A DNA stretch of 11,948 bases from assembly GCA_019120525.1 (NCBI GenBank), contig DWUW01000274.1, positions 1 through 11,948 of the forward strand, read 5' to 3'. Both the position numbers and the translations under genes were made by a program. Shown one piece after another: positions 1 to 8,695 of the stretch. Position 1 is the first letter of the stretch. Each line of letters starts with the position of its first letter. Below the pieces are notes generated by a model. The model made no database searches. It saw only the letters and a program-made list of their open reading frames with translations, and had not been told where the DNA came from. This DNA comes from Candidatus Eisenbergiella stercorigallinarum (GTDB lineage: Bacteria; Bacillota; Clostridia; Lachnospirales; Lachnospiraceae).

Positions 1-2529
1 CAGTCTGACGTTTCCGCAGTTTACGGGAATATCAGCGCCGTAAAGCTCATTGACTTCGGCGCGGCGCGGATGACTTCAAAGAACGACCAGAAGTCCCTGA
101 CCATCATCTTAAAACACGGCTACGCCCCGGAAGAGCAGTACCGTTCCCATGGCGAACAGGGGCCGTGGACAGATGTGTATGCCCTTTGTGCCGTCCTTTA
201 CCGGATGCTCACCGGAAAAGTCCCGGAACCTGCCATGGATCGGCTTTTCTCCGATGAATTAAAGCGCCCGGAGGAGCTGGGGATGAAGGTTACTCCGGTT
301 GTGTCCGAAGCCATCATGCGCGGTCTTGCGGTGAAGAAGGAAGACCGGATTCGGAGCGTGCGGGAGCTGATGGACGCCCTGTATGCGGGAAAGAAGCTGA
401 AAAAGAACCGAAACGGAAAATTGTCCCGCCCCATTCTGACTGCTGCGCTGGCGGCGTGCGCATTGATTGTGGTTCTTGCTGCGGCTGGGGTTTGCTTTTT
501 ACCAGAAAAACTGTCGTTCTCCTCCAAACCGGAATCGCAAGGAAGCATTTTGTCAGATGGTGACGGACAGCAGAGTGCTAACATGTCTGGTGAAACCGCT
601 GCAGAAAAGAAAGAAAGCCATGCGAATGGAGCGGATACGGCTTTGGTTGATGGAGCCGATCAGACGACTGGAGACGCGGAAACGTTGAAGCTGGAAGAAA
701 ACGGACACGAACTGGGTGAGCAGATTGTCTGGCCGAAGGCGGAGACAATGGTTGCGGCGGGATCGGATCATTTGATTTCCCTGCGCGACGACGGGACTGT
801 CCTTGCGGCGGGAGATAACAGATGGGGACAGTGCCGTGTTCAGGACTGGCAATCCGTTGCGTCCGTTTACGCCTCCGGCACGATGTCGGCGGGCCTTCGG
901 ACGGACGGTACGGTGCTTGTTGCGGCAGCAAACGATACGCTGCAGGAAAGCGTTTCTTCCTGGCGGGGAATCACTATGCTTGCACTGGGGAAAAACCATA
1001 TCCTTGGACTGACGCAGGATGGCAGGGTTTTATCGGCCGGAACCAATCAGGACGACTGCTGTGAAACAGGAGACTGGGAAAATATTGTGTCCGTCTGGGC
1101 TTATGACAATTTTTCAGCAGGGATTCGGGAGGATGGAAGTGTGGTACTTGCAGGACGTCTGGGGTACAGCCTTCTGTCGCAGGAAGAGCAGGAAGCGATG
1201 GAGACGGAGATCAGTTCGTGGGCAGGAATGCGGCAGATCAGGGGATATATGAGAGATGTCTATGGCCTGAAACAGGATGGAACCGTGGTATATGCCGGAC
1301 GTGAAGACGCAGAGATAGAAAGGCAGCTCAGTGTATGGAGCGGCATCGTTTCCCTGTCGGTGGGGGATGGTTTTATCGCAGGACTGAAAACGGACGGAAC
1401 AGTAGAGACAGTACGATATTCCGTTAACGATCAGAACGAGGAGACAGCGGAATGGAAAAATGTGGCTGCATTGACAGGGACTATGTACAATCTGGTAGCT
1501 CTGTGTCAGGATGGGACCATCTTAGTGACGGAACCGAGCCGGAGTGGTAATAGCACGGTGGAGGAGATTTTATCTCTGACAGACGTGGTACAGGCCGTAT
1601 GGCAGGGGAACAACCTGGCAGTGCTTCGGCAGAATGGAACGGTCAAAAGCACAGGCTATACGGCGTATTATGATGACGAGACAGCGAAAACGGATGATTG
1701 GCATGGCGTGGCCGCACTCGCTTCCAATGATGAGTATCTCGGTGCGCTTCTGCAGGACGGAACCGTGATTCGAACGGTTTTTGACGGATTTTCCATTCCG
1801 GCGGAATGGGAGCAGGAAATGGGGATGGAGAAGGCGAGTGAGCTTGCGGAGGAAAGAAAGGCGCAGACGCCGGAGCTGATTTCTGGCTGGACGAACGTAA
1901 AGATGCTTTCCATGGCCACCGACCATGCAGCTGTCCTTCTGGAAGGCGGAACCGCAGCGGCGGCCGGTTTCCCGGAGGACCAGGACATCATAGATTATCG
2001 GACGGGCCTGACGCAGAATGGTTCCTGCCAGGTAGACGGCTGGTCTGATCTGAAGCAGGTGCTCGCCCTGAACGGAGAAACTATTGGGCTGAAAAATGAC
2101 GGAACCCTCCTGACAACTGCTGAAATGCCGGAAGAGTGGAAAGATTACAGAGATTTGAAAAGCATCTGGGGCATCAGCTCCGGAAGTACGGCTGTGGCCA
2201 TCCGAGCCGATGGTACTGTAGTTTATCTGTATAAGGGTGACGACAGCTACGGCCAGAACAATATCAGTGGCTGGACGGATATGGTGCAGCTTTCTATTGG
2301 AAGAAGGTATATTGTAGGCCTGCGTGCGGACGGCACAGCCGCTGCGGTGGGCGACAACTATGCCGGACAGTGCGATGTGGAGGACTGGAGCGGCATTGTG
2401 AGCGTCGCCGCAGGAGAAAGCGGTACTGTGGGAATCACGCAGGACGGAAGGGTGCTCCTTGCAGGAACCCTTCCGGGCGACTATTTTGTGGCTGAAATCT
2501 GGCCCGCTGTGACGGTACCGGAGGAATGA
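1..2529 (+). CDS. Membrane Ser/Thr protein kinase with RCC1-like repeat ectodomain (5' truncated)
   Basis: The frame is open from base 1, so the start, the ATP-binding lobe and the catalytic loop lie outside the window; the ATG at 70 is internal, falling after the DFG motif. Visible parts in order: DFG of the kinase (nt 52-60), the activation segment and the APE motif in GYAPEEQY (about nt 118-141), the rest of the C-lobe, a basic KKLKKNR stop-transfer, one hydrophobic transmembrane helix (about nt 430-501), a low-complexity linker, then RCC1-like repeats (about nt 760-2510). I count 14 blades by the recurring 'GLxxDGTV' core. Family knowledge: such kinases phosphorylate cytoplasmic Ser/Thr targets, and RCC1 repeats form beta-propellers. 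A sensory outer domain is inference. The downstream paralogue starts 55 nt after the stop, which suggests one operon. The outer domain looks less GC-rich than that of the paralogue. Confidence 0.9.
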   Translation, partial: QSDVSAVYGNISAVKLIDFGAARMTSKNDQKSLTIILKHGYAPEEQYRSHGEQGPWTDVYALCAVLYRMLTGKVPEPAMDRLFSDELKRPEELGMKVTPVVSEAIMRGLAVKKEDRIRSVRELMDALYAGKKLKKNRNGKLSRPILTAALAACALIVVLAAAGVCFLPEKLSFSSKPESQGSILSDGDGQQSANMSGETAAEKKESHANGADTALVDGADQTTGDAETLKLEENGHELGEQIVWPKAETMVAAGSDHLISLRDDGTVLAAGDNRWGQCRVQDWQSVASVYASGTMSAGLRTDGTVLVAAANDTLQESVSSWRGITMLALGKNHILGLTQDGRVLSAGTNQDDCCETGDWENIVSVWAYDNFSAGIREDGSVVLAGRLGYSLLSQEEQEAMETEISSWAGMRQIRGYMRDVYGLKQDGTVVYAGREDAEIERQLSVWSGIVSLSVGDGFIAGLKTDGTVETVRYSVNDQNEETAEWKNVAALTGTMYNLVALCQDGTILVTEPSRSGNSTVEEILSLTDVVQAVWQGNNLAVLRQNGTVKSTGYTAYYDDETAKTDDWHGVAALASNDEYLGALLQDGTVIRTVFDGFSIPAEWEQEMGMEKASELAEERKAQTPELISGWTNVKMLSMATDHAAVLLEGGTAAAAGFPEDQDIIDYRTGLTQNGSCQVDGWSDLKQVLALNGETIGLKNDGTLLTTAEMPEEWKDYRDLKSIWGISSGSTAVAIRADGTVVYLYKGDDSYGQNNISGWTDMVQLSIGRRYIVGLRADGTAAAVGDNYAGQCDVEDWSGIVSVAAGESGTVGITQDGRVLLAGTLPGDYFVAEIWPAVTVPEE
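25..405 (+). repeat. Kinase-domain copy 1, paralogous to 3341-3721
   Basis: This stretch aligns without gaps to 3341-3721 (offset 3316). The encoded 127 residues differ at 8 positions, while most base differences are at third codon positions. Similarity stops at the KKLKK basic patch before the transmembrane helix. Confidence 0.85.
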
Positions 2530-2584
2530 GTCCGCCGGGCATTCCTGCGCACAAAGGCGCTTTTGCATGGAGGTAAACAGGACA

Positions 2585-5500
2585 ATGGATAAATTTCAGA
2601 ACGGAATCTGGGAAAAATTCGGCGTTAAGCCACAGAAGCCAAATCCCCGCTGCCTGGCGGTGAACACGGTTCTCGCCGGAAAATATCTGGTAGGCCCGGT
2701 GCTTGGTGAAGGCGGCTTCGGAATCACCTATGCGGGGTACGATCTGAACATGGAAACCCGTATCGCCATCAAGGAATACTTTCCGGTGGAGCTGGTCACA
2801 AGAGACACCACCCGCCGGAGCACGGGCAAAGGAGGCGGGGCGTCCGGCGATCAGGTTTCCGGAAGCGCTTCTACGTCCGGCGGCGGAAGCGACCGGGTAA
2901 TCTCCTTAAGCGGAGAAAAGAGCAAAACCTACCAGCAGGGTCTGAAAAAATATGTGGACGAGGCCCGCAACGTGTCTCAATTTTCCGGCATTCCCGGCAT
3001 CGTGTCGGTGAAGGACTTCTTCTATGAAAATGACACCGCCTATATCGTGATGGAATACATCGAGGGTGTGAGCCTGAAGGAGTATCTGAAGCAGAGGGGC
3101 GGAAAAGTATCGGAGGAGGAAGCCCTCGCCATCATACGCCCGGTGCTGGAAGCGCTGGAAAAGGTGCATGCGGCGGGGATCGTACATAGAGACATCAGTC
3201 CGGATAACATTATGTTGACCTTTGCGGAGCAGGGAAATGCAGAGCAGCCGTCCGCATCCAATACCGCATCCCATGATGTATCTCATACCGCCTCCGCTTC
3301 GGCGTCCGCTGTGTCAACCGCGACGCCTGCCATCATTTACGGAAACATCAGCGCCGTGAAGCTGATTGACTTCGGCGCGGCCCGCATGACCGCAAAGAAC
3401 GACCAGAAGTCCCTGACTATCATCTTAAAGCACGGCTACGCTCCGGAGGAACAGTACCGTTCCCACGGCGAACAGGGCCCGTGGACGGACGTGTACGCCC
3501 TTTGTGCGGTATTCTACAGGATGCTCACTGGAAAGGTGCCGGAGCCTGCCATGGACCGGCTTTTCTCTGACGGCCTGAAGCGCCCGGAGGAATTGGGATC
3601 GAAAGTCAGCCCGGCCGTATCCGAAGCCATTATGCGGGGACTTGCGGTAAAGAAGGAAGACCGGATCCAGAGTGTACGGGAACTGACGGATGCCCTGTAT
3701 GCGGGAAAGAAGCTGAAAAAGAAAGGAAAGCGGATTCTGCTTGGGAAATATTCCGTTTCCGTCCGCGCGGCGGCGCTGGCTGCTGGCTGCGTGCTCGTCC
3801 TTGCGGCGGGGATTGCTGCTGTCGGGATTGGAGCGGCTCTTCAGACGGGAAGTACAACGTTGGGGAAGGATGCCGTGCTGTCGGCGGATATGGGAGACGG
3901 AGGAAGCGCGAACGGCGCGCAGGGGCAGACGGCCCAGGATGCGTCGGACGGAATGGATGAAGGCTCAGGAAGCGCTTCTTCCGGGCAGACGGGCGTGGGA
4001 GCGACTGTTGCCCCGTCCGGCGAGACGCTTTTGCTGGAAGAGGAGCAGGAGGAAGACTGGGAGATCCTGGTGGAAAGAACGCTCCAGACGGGCAGCGCGA
4101 GCGGACAGGGACATGTCGTTTTCATAAAAGAGGACGGAACCGTGATCTCCCGTGGTGACAATTCCTTCGGCCAGAGAAACCTTTCCGAGTGGAGTCGGGT
4201 GGCCGCCGTGGCGGCGGGATACAATTTCACCGCAGGGCTTCGGGAAAACGGGACCGTGCTCGTGGAAGGAGAATACAACGGAAAGGAAACGGCGGAACGG
4301 TGGGAGAACATCGCCGCCATCGCGGGCGGAGGAAATCACCTGTTCGGCCTGACCATGGACGGAAAGATTCTTTCAGCGGCGGACGTAAGCGGAGACGATC
4401 TGTCCTGGCAGGAATGGGAAAATATCAAGGCCATTGCGGCCGGCAGCGACACGCTGGCGGCACTGACCGAAGACGGAAGGGTGCTTACCGTGGAGCTGAT
4501 GGGACAGGGCTGGGAACCGGCGCAGATTTCCGGCTGGGAGGATGTGACCGCCATCACCTGCAACCAGTCTGCGGTATTCGGAATCCGCGCTGACGGGACG
4601 GTAGCCCGGGCAGATATGTGGACCGGACAGACGGACGGCTTCGATTATTCGGGTGTGGACGGTTTTTCGGATATCATTCAACTCTGTGCCTCTGCCGGAA
4701 CGGTCTGCGGCGTAACAGCAGACGGCGTGCCGCAGGTCGTGGACAGCTGGGGGTATCAGTCCGGAAACGAATCAGTGGATCGAAGGAATCTTTTGGATAT
4801 GGAAGGCTGGTCGGATCTGGCGGGCGTCGCGGGAAGCGGAGACGGGGCCGGGATAGCCGGAATCAAAAAGGACGGCACTCTGGTGGTAACCTTTGCCAAT
4901 TACGGAAACAGCAGCCTGGAGGAAATGAAGGATTTGGCATGGGTCGGCCTGACCGGAATGACCAGGGATGCACAGACCTCTTTGATCGCATTTACGAAAC
5001 AGGGAGAGGCTCTGACCTATGGAGACGATACCACCTGCTATATGGCCCTTACGGATCTGGAAAATGCCGGACTGACAGAGGGGCTGACTCAGATTATCAG
5101 CCTGCACTATCAGTTTGCGGATCAGGGATATGGGACGACAAACTTCGCTTTTCTCAATGACAAAAAAGAACTGATTCTCCGTGACCCGGTAAGCTGGCGT
5201 TATACCGTGAAGGAGACGGACGTGAAGCAGGTCTGTGCCCCGGCGGAGCAGCCCTGGTGCGCCGTGTTGAAGGAAGACAGAACGGTGTCTGTGATTTCCC
5301 TCAGCACAGACAGTTCGCTTCCGGATGGGCTTTCGGAAGTGGAAGGCTGGACGGGGATCACGCAGCTTGCGGAATGCGGAGAGCGGAACGCTCCTGTGAG
5401 CGTTCTGATGGGGCTGAAGGAGGATGGAACCGTGGTCATGGCGGGACTGGATTATTTCCCGAGAAATCCGGTGGACTGGACGGGGATCCGCTCTATCCAC

Positions 5501-5809
5501 GAGGGAGAATATGCCATCGGAGCCATCCGGGAGGACGGAACGGCCCTGTTTTATGAGGAAAATCCGGAATACAATTACGGCCAGTACAATACGACAGCCT
5601 GGACCGATCTGACCCGGCTCGCACTGGGACTGAACCATACGGCGGGCCTTCGTTCCGACGGAACCGTATACGCTGCCGGACGCAACGATGCGGGCCAGTG
5701 TGAGGTAGGGGGCTGGACGGACGTGGTCTACATCGCTGCAGGCGCCAACTGTACGCTGGGAATTCGCTCCGATGGAACCCTCCTGATCGCGGGAGAAGTG
5801 GGCTGGTAA
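2585..5809 (+). CDS. Membrane Ser/Thr protein kinase with RCC1-like repeat ectodomain (complete)
   Basis: ATG 2585 is chosen because GGAGG (2569-2573) sits 11 nt upstream; the in-frame ATG at 2567 overlaps that Shine-Dalgarno site. The protein is 1074 aa. Kinase features: glycine loop GEGGFG (41-46), ATP-site Lys63 in IAIKEYFP, candidate helix-C Glu126, catalytic loop HRDISPDN (Asp203, Asn208), DFG (Asp262), APE (286-288). The usual Lys two residues after the catalytic Asp is Ser. Two low-complexity inserts interrupt the kinase core: Gly/Ser-rich at about 78-106, and Ala/Ser/Thr-rich at about 212-252 between catalytic loop and DFG. A transmembrane helix (about 394-419) and an acidic Gly/Ser linker lead to about 14 RCC1-like repeats (about 509-1074) of roughly 40 residues each. 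Predicted topology is kinase inside, propellers outside. It probably autophosphorylates and signals in response to an outside cue; substrates are unknown. It is a tandem duplicate of the upstream gene. Confidence 0.93.
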   Translation: MDKFQNGIWEKFGVKPQKPNPRCLAVNTVLAGKYLVGPVLGEGGFGITYAGYDLNMETRIAIKEYFPVELVTRDTTRRSTGKGGGASGDQVSGSASTSGGGSDRVISLSGEKSKTYQQGLKKYVDEARNVSQFSGIPGIVSVKDFFYENDTAYIVMEYIEGVSLKEYLKQRGGKVSEEEALAIIRPVLEALEKVHAAGIVHRDISPDNIMLTFAEQGNAEQPSASNTASHDVSHTASASASAVSTATPAIIYGNISAVKLIDFGAARMTAKNDQKSLTIILKHGYAPEEQYRSHGEQGPWTDVYALCAVFYRMLTGKVPEPAMDRLFSDGLKRPEELGSKVSPAVSEAIMRGLAVKKEDRIQSVRELTDALYAGKKLKKKGKRILLGKYSVSVRAAALAAGCVLVLAAGIAAVGIGAALQTGSTTLGKDAVLSADMGDGGSANGAQGQTAQDASDGMDEGSGSASSGQTGVGATVAPSGETLLLEEEQEEDWEILVERTLQTGSASGQGHVVFIKEDGTVISRGDNSFGQRNLSEWSRVAAVAAGYNFTAGLRENGTVLVEGEYNGKETAERWENIAAIAGGGNHLFGLTMDGKILSAADVSGDDLSWQEWENIKAIAAGSDTLAALTEDGRVLTVELMGQGWEPAQISGWEDVTAITCNQSAVFGIRADGTVARADMWTGQTDGFDYSGVDGFSDIIQLCASAGTVCGVTADGVPQVVDSWGYQSGNESVDRRNLLDMEGWSDLAGVAGSGDGAGIAGIKKDGTLVVTFANYGNSSLEEMKDLAWVGLTGMTRDAQTSLIAFTKQGEALTYGDDTTCYMALTDLENAGLTEGLTQIISLHYQFADQGYGTTNFAFLNDKKELILRDPVSWRYTVKETDVKQVCAPAEQPWCAVLKEDRTVSVISLSTDSSLPDGLSEVEGWTGITQLAECGERNAPVSVLMGLKEDGTVVMAGLDYFPRNPVDWTGIRSIHEGEYAIGAIREDGTALFYEENPEYNYGQYNTTAWTDLTRLALGLNHTAGLRSDGTVYAAGRNDAGQCEVGGWTDVVYIAAGANCTLGIRSDGTLLIAGEVGW
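3341..3721 (+). repeat. Kinase-domain copy 2, paralogous to 25-405
   Basis: Second copy of the duplicated kinase C-lobe, from the strand before DFG to the basic patch preceding the membrane helix. The mainly synonymous differences indicate an older duplication kept under protein-level constraint rather than a fresh copy. Confidence 0.85.
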
Positions 5810-5841
5810 GAAGGTAAGCCGCGCGCCCGATTCGCCCGACG

Positions 5842-5889
5842 GGATGTAGGAAACTTCGGATGCAGGAGACTTTGGATGCATTGAGCTTC
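5842..5889 (+). repeat. Three tandem 16-nt repeats upstream of the secreted protein gene
   Basis: Three consecutive units each begin GGATG and end CTTC or CTTT: 5842-5857, 5858-5873 and 5874-5889. Units 1 and 2 differ at 3 of 16 positions; the third is more diverged. They lie in the 114 nt gap after the second kinase gene, ending 21 nt before the GGAGG ribosome site of the secreted protein. No promoter or terminator is evident in this gap. Confidence 0.7.
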
Positions 5890-5923
5890 GTCAGAGCTGT
5901 GCTTTATCGTGGAGGAAAAGAAG

Positions 5924-8653
5924 ATGCTTTTTTCAGTCCCAATCAAAAATTTTAGAAAGCAAAGAAAGAATGGAGGAGATGTCAGACAAATTTACTGCAT
6001 GGAAGGTCCATCCTTCAGGACGGGCCTAAGGCTCCTTTCGGTTCTCCTGTGCATGACACTGCTTGCCGGATTTTTCCCGGTACAATCTGCGGCATCCGGG
6101 ATCGTCTCTGGAACAGCAGGGACAGCCTCCGGGCTATCCGGAACCGCTTTCGGATCATTCGGCACCGCCTCCGGAACCCCGGCGGGAACGGATGCCGGAC
6201 AGCCGGTAACGCTCACTGACCTGGGCGAGCTGGACGCCCCGGAAACCTACCCGGCAAAAGGCGCGCTGTGTCTGCAGGTGGCCCGTTCCAAAAGCATCGG
6301 GGCGGACGGCGGGACCAGCTATCTTTATGAGGAAGCCTACCTTCCCGTGGTGGTGGCGGAGGATCACAGCGTGTATGGGGAGCTGGATACCCTGGCCGGG
6401 CTGCTTGGCATGAACGTACAGTATTTTGACAGCACCGCCCTCGTCACCTTTTTTGAAACGGACGTATTCCTGGCGCTGGGAGATCCCCAGGCCGGATATA
6501 CCACGCCCCTGTTCAGCGTGATGGCAGGGATGGGGCGCACTCCCGTCCTGCTGGATCAGATGTGGTATGTCCCGCTGGACGAGTTTTTGAACCTGACCGG
6601 GACGATCCAGAAATACGGGGAGACAAACTGGCTCGGCAAACAGCAGCTCGCCCTGATCCCGCCCCAGAGGACGGTGCTGGACGACATCGGCGCTTTTTAC
6701 CGGGACGCCTATTCCCGGTACGCGTTCAGTTATGTGAAGGACCTCGGCTACACCGAAGAGCAGGCGGCGGAGCTTGCCGGACAGGCATCCGTGATCCAGT
6801 ATGTGGAGGGCGTCGGTTCCCTTGACCTGAAAACCTGGCTCGCCATCGCCTTCGGCGGATATGATGCCATCCGGTACTATGAAAGCGGCTACGCGGAAAC
6901 CTTCCTGAACTGTCTGCTTCAGGAAAACGAGGAGATTGCCGTAAAACGCCTGGAGGACAGCAAACGGACCCTGGATTATATGGGCTGCATGCTGGACATC
7001 TGCACTTCTGCCATGAAAAAGACCGGGGCTTCCGGAGCCGGAAGCACGGCGTCCGCGACAGACGTACAGGCGGCCCTGGCGGATGCGAAAACGACGCTTT
7101 CTGCGCAGGGAGCGGGAAGCTATGTGGGAGATTTCGGCCGCTATATCACCGCCTATCAGAATACGGCGACGGCGCTTTCCCACCTCCTTACCCTGGCCGC
7201 TCTGGGTCTGACCTTCGGAAACGCGGACGGGCAGATGGCGGAGGCCGCGGAAACCTTTTATGAAAACAGGAACCTTCTTCCCGAAAGGACGATGCGGGAG
7301 GATCAGTACCAGACGGTGCAAAGGAAGATCAGCCAGTTTTCCGGCTCTGCCTCCAAAGCCGCCGTGGATCAGTTCATTCTGGACAATGGAGCGCGTCTGT
7401 TTCTGGACGTGGCGGCCATCGCGGAATACGGCGCGGCCAAGACCGTGGCGGGTGGCTCCGCCCTTTGGAGCGCGTCGGCCAGGCTGGTGGGCGGGGAATG
7501 GATCGACGCGTCGGAGAGTTTTCTGGTGGGGATGTTCGGCATGCAGTATGAAGCGGACGCCGTGGCGCTTGCCAGGCAGGAGCTGGACCGCATGCTTTCG
7601 GAGCAGAATACCGCTCTGAGCGAAGCACAGGAAAAGGAGCTTCGGAACCTGTTTTTCCACGCCGCGAAGGCCTGCCTGGTGACCCGCACCTACGGCTGCG
7701 CGGGCTGCCCTGCCATTCTGGAAAAATATCCGCAGCTTCAGACAAAGCAGAACGCGATCAACGAAGAGCTTTCTTCCATCGCCGCCCGCGTTTCCAACCC
7801 GGCGGTTCCCTTCTGGCGGCTCCCCGGACAGCTCCTTTCCGCCGGGCCTTACCGGCAGGAGCATTACAAAAACGTGCTTTATAATTTCTGCGGCCTGCGG
7901 GGGCAGATCCTGGACTGGAAGAACGAACGCCCCGCGAAAAACGTGCGCGTGGAGGTGGTGAGCAAGAGCGGCGAAAAGCTGACAGAATTTGTGACCGATA
8001 AAAACGGCCGGTTCGAGGCGGAATTCGCCCTGGAAGAGATCAACGTCTGGGAGCAGACGCCCCTGGTCCAGGAACTCACCCTGCATCTGTATTATAAAAG
8101 GAATCCCGTGGTGCTGGAGGATATCCAGGCCGACTATTTTCACAGCTACGAAGTGAACGGCCTGCATGTGGGCCGTAAAACCGTGGAGACTTTGGCTTAT
8201 GTGTTCGGCGCGTCCACTCAGGACGGACAGACCGCGGTGGAGATCCTCCGTTTTGAACTGGACGAAGCGGCAATCGGCTTTGACGCGCCGGACGGCTTCG
8301 GCGGAAGCTATCCTGCCTATGTGGCCCTGCCCGGACAGCTCCATACCGCGTCCGACGCGGAAACCGTCCTGCTGAAGGAAGGGGTGGAGCTGGAAACCCT
8401 GTACGGACGGCTGATCCCGGAGGGAAGCATGCTGCGCGGGGTGCTGGATTTCGTGAGCGAAGCGGGCGGCGCCGGCGGGAGCGGAGTGCCCCAGGCCAGC
8501 CTTTCCGACGCGCAGGCGATCCAGGAATATGTGGACGCTTACTATGAGGCCAACGGCCAGTATCCCACCTTCCAGCTTGAGATGGTAAACAGCCTGATCG
8601 TTTCGGGAGAGGCCGCGCTGGTGGACGCGGATGAATCGGATATCCCGCACTGA
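5924..8653 (+). CDS. Large secreted protein with copper-amine-oxidase-N-like and carboxypeptidase-regulatory-like regions
   Basis: ATG 5924 has GGAGG (5911-5915) 8 nt upstream and gives 909 aa; a GTG at 5909 is less likely because it overlaps that site. An extended basic N-region precedes a hydrophobic core at about 34-54 and a likely signal-peptidase site near residue 57 (VQSAASG). There is no lipobox Cys. Next comes a Gly/Thr/Ala-rich linker with SGTA repeats (about 58-93). Residues about 138-235 resemble the copper amine oxidase N-terminal (stalk) domain: a hydrophobic segment ending in WYVPLDEFLNLTG matches its 'tyVPLRfvaealG' pattern. A long mainly helical middle part is unrecognised and includes a CAGC Cys pair (near nt 7698-7709). 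Residues about 658-725 resemble a carboxypeptidase-regulatory/Cna-B-like beta-sandwich (GQILDWKN...TDKNGRFE). The role is unknown; an envelope or matrix protein acting with the kinases is inference. The 114 nt gap to the kinase gene allows cotranscription. Confidence 0.85.
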   Translation: MLFSVPIKNFRKQRKNGGDVRQIYCMEGPSFRTGLRLLSVLLCMTLLAGFFPVQSAASGIVSGTAGTASGLSGTAFGSFGTASGTPAGTDAGQPVTLTDLGELDAPETYPAKGALCLQVARSKSIGADGGTSYLYEEAYLPVVVAEDHSVYGELDTLAGLLGMNVQYFDSTALVTFFETDVFLALGDPQAGYTTPLFSVMAGMGRTPVLLDQMWYVPLDEFLNLTGTIQKYGETNWLGKQQLALIPPQRTVLDDIGAFYRDAYSRYAFSYVKDLGYTEEQAAELAGQASVIQYVEGVGSLDLKTWLAIAFGGYDAIRYYESGYAETFLNCLLQENEEIAVKRLEDSKRTLDYMGCMLDICTSAMKKTGASGAGSTASATDVQAALADAKTTLSAQGAGSYVGDFGRYITAYQNTATALSHLLTLAALGLTFGNADGQMAEAAETFYENRNLLPERTMREDQYQTVQRKISQFSGSASKAAVDQFILDNGARLFLDVAAIAEYGAAKTVAGGSALWSASARLVGGEWIDASESFLVGMFGMQYEADAVALARQELDRMLSEQNTALSEAQEKELRNLFFHAAKACLVTRTYGCAGCPAILEKYPQLQTKQNAINEELSSIAARVSNPAVPFWRLPGQLLSAGPYRQEHYKNVLYNFCGLRGQILDWKNERPAKNVRVEVVSKSGEKLTEFVTDKNGRFEAEFALEEINVWEQTPLVQELTLHLYYKRNPVVLEDIQADYFHSYEVNGLHVGRKTVETLAYVFGASTQDGQTAVEILRFELDEAAIGFDAPDGFGGSYPAYVALPGQLHTASDAETVLLKEGVELETLYGRLIPEGSMLRGVLDFVSEAGGAGGSGVPQASLSDAQAIQEYVDAYYEANGQYPTFQLEMVNSLIVSGEAALVDADESDIPH

Positions 8654-8695
8654 ATACCGGACAGCCGTTTTCGCATACCGCGGCGGCAGAGCCGC

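Noticed and set aside
70..72. ATG 70 as the start of the first gene
   Set aside because: The frame is open from base 1 and already encodes the strand leading into DFG, so a start here would remove the kinase active site.
1570..2568. A 332-codon - strand open frame opposite the end of the first kinase gene
   Set aside because: It is a shadow of the repeat-containing + frame. Repeated DGT codons leave few antisense stops.
4772..5881. A 369-codon - strand open frame opposite the second kinase's outer domain
   Set aside because: It is antisense to clear RCC1 repeats. Its product has no coherent domain and no convincing ribosome site.
5999..6001. ATG 5999 as the start of the secreted protein, giving a shorter and more typical signal peptide
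   Set aside because: The nearest GGAGG ends 22 nt upstream, while ATG 5924 has an ideal site. It is kept only as a possible secondary start.
5970..6026. A 19-codon frame (ATG 5970) with internal GGAGG near the start of the secreted protein gene
   Set aside because: It is too short, lies within the N-terminal coding part of the longer gene, has no good ribosome site and shows no recognisable feature.
6155..8650. An 831-codon open frame on the - strand opposite the secreted protein gene
   Set aside because: It is a mirror of the GC-rich codon pattern of the + gene. The product shows no recognisable domain, and the + strand has signal peptide, ribosome site and domains.
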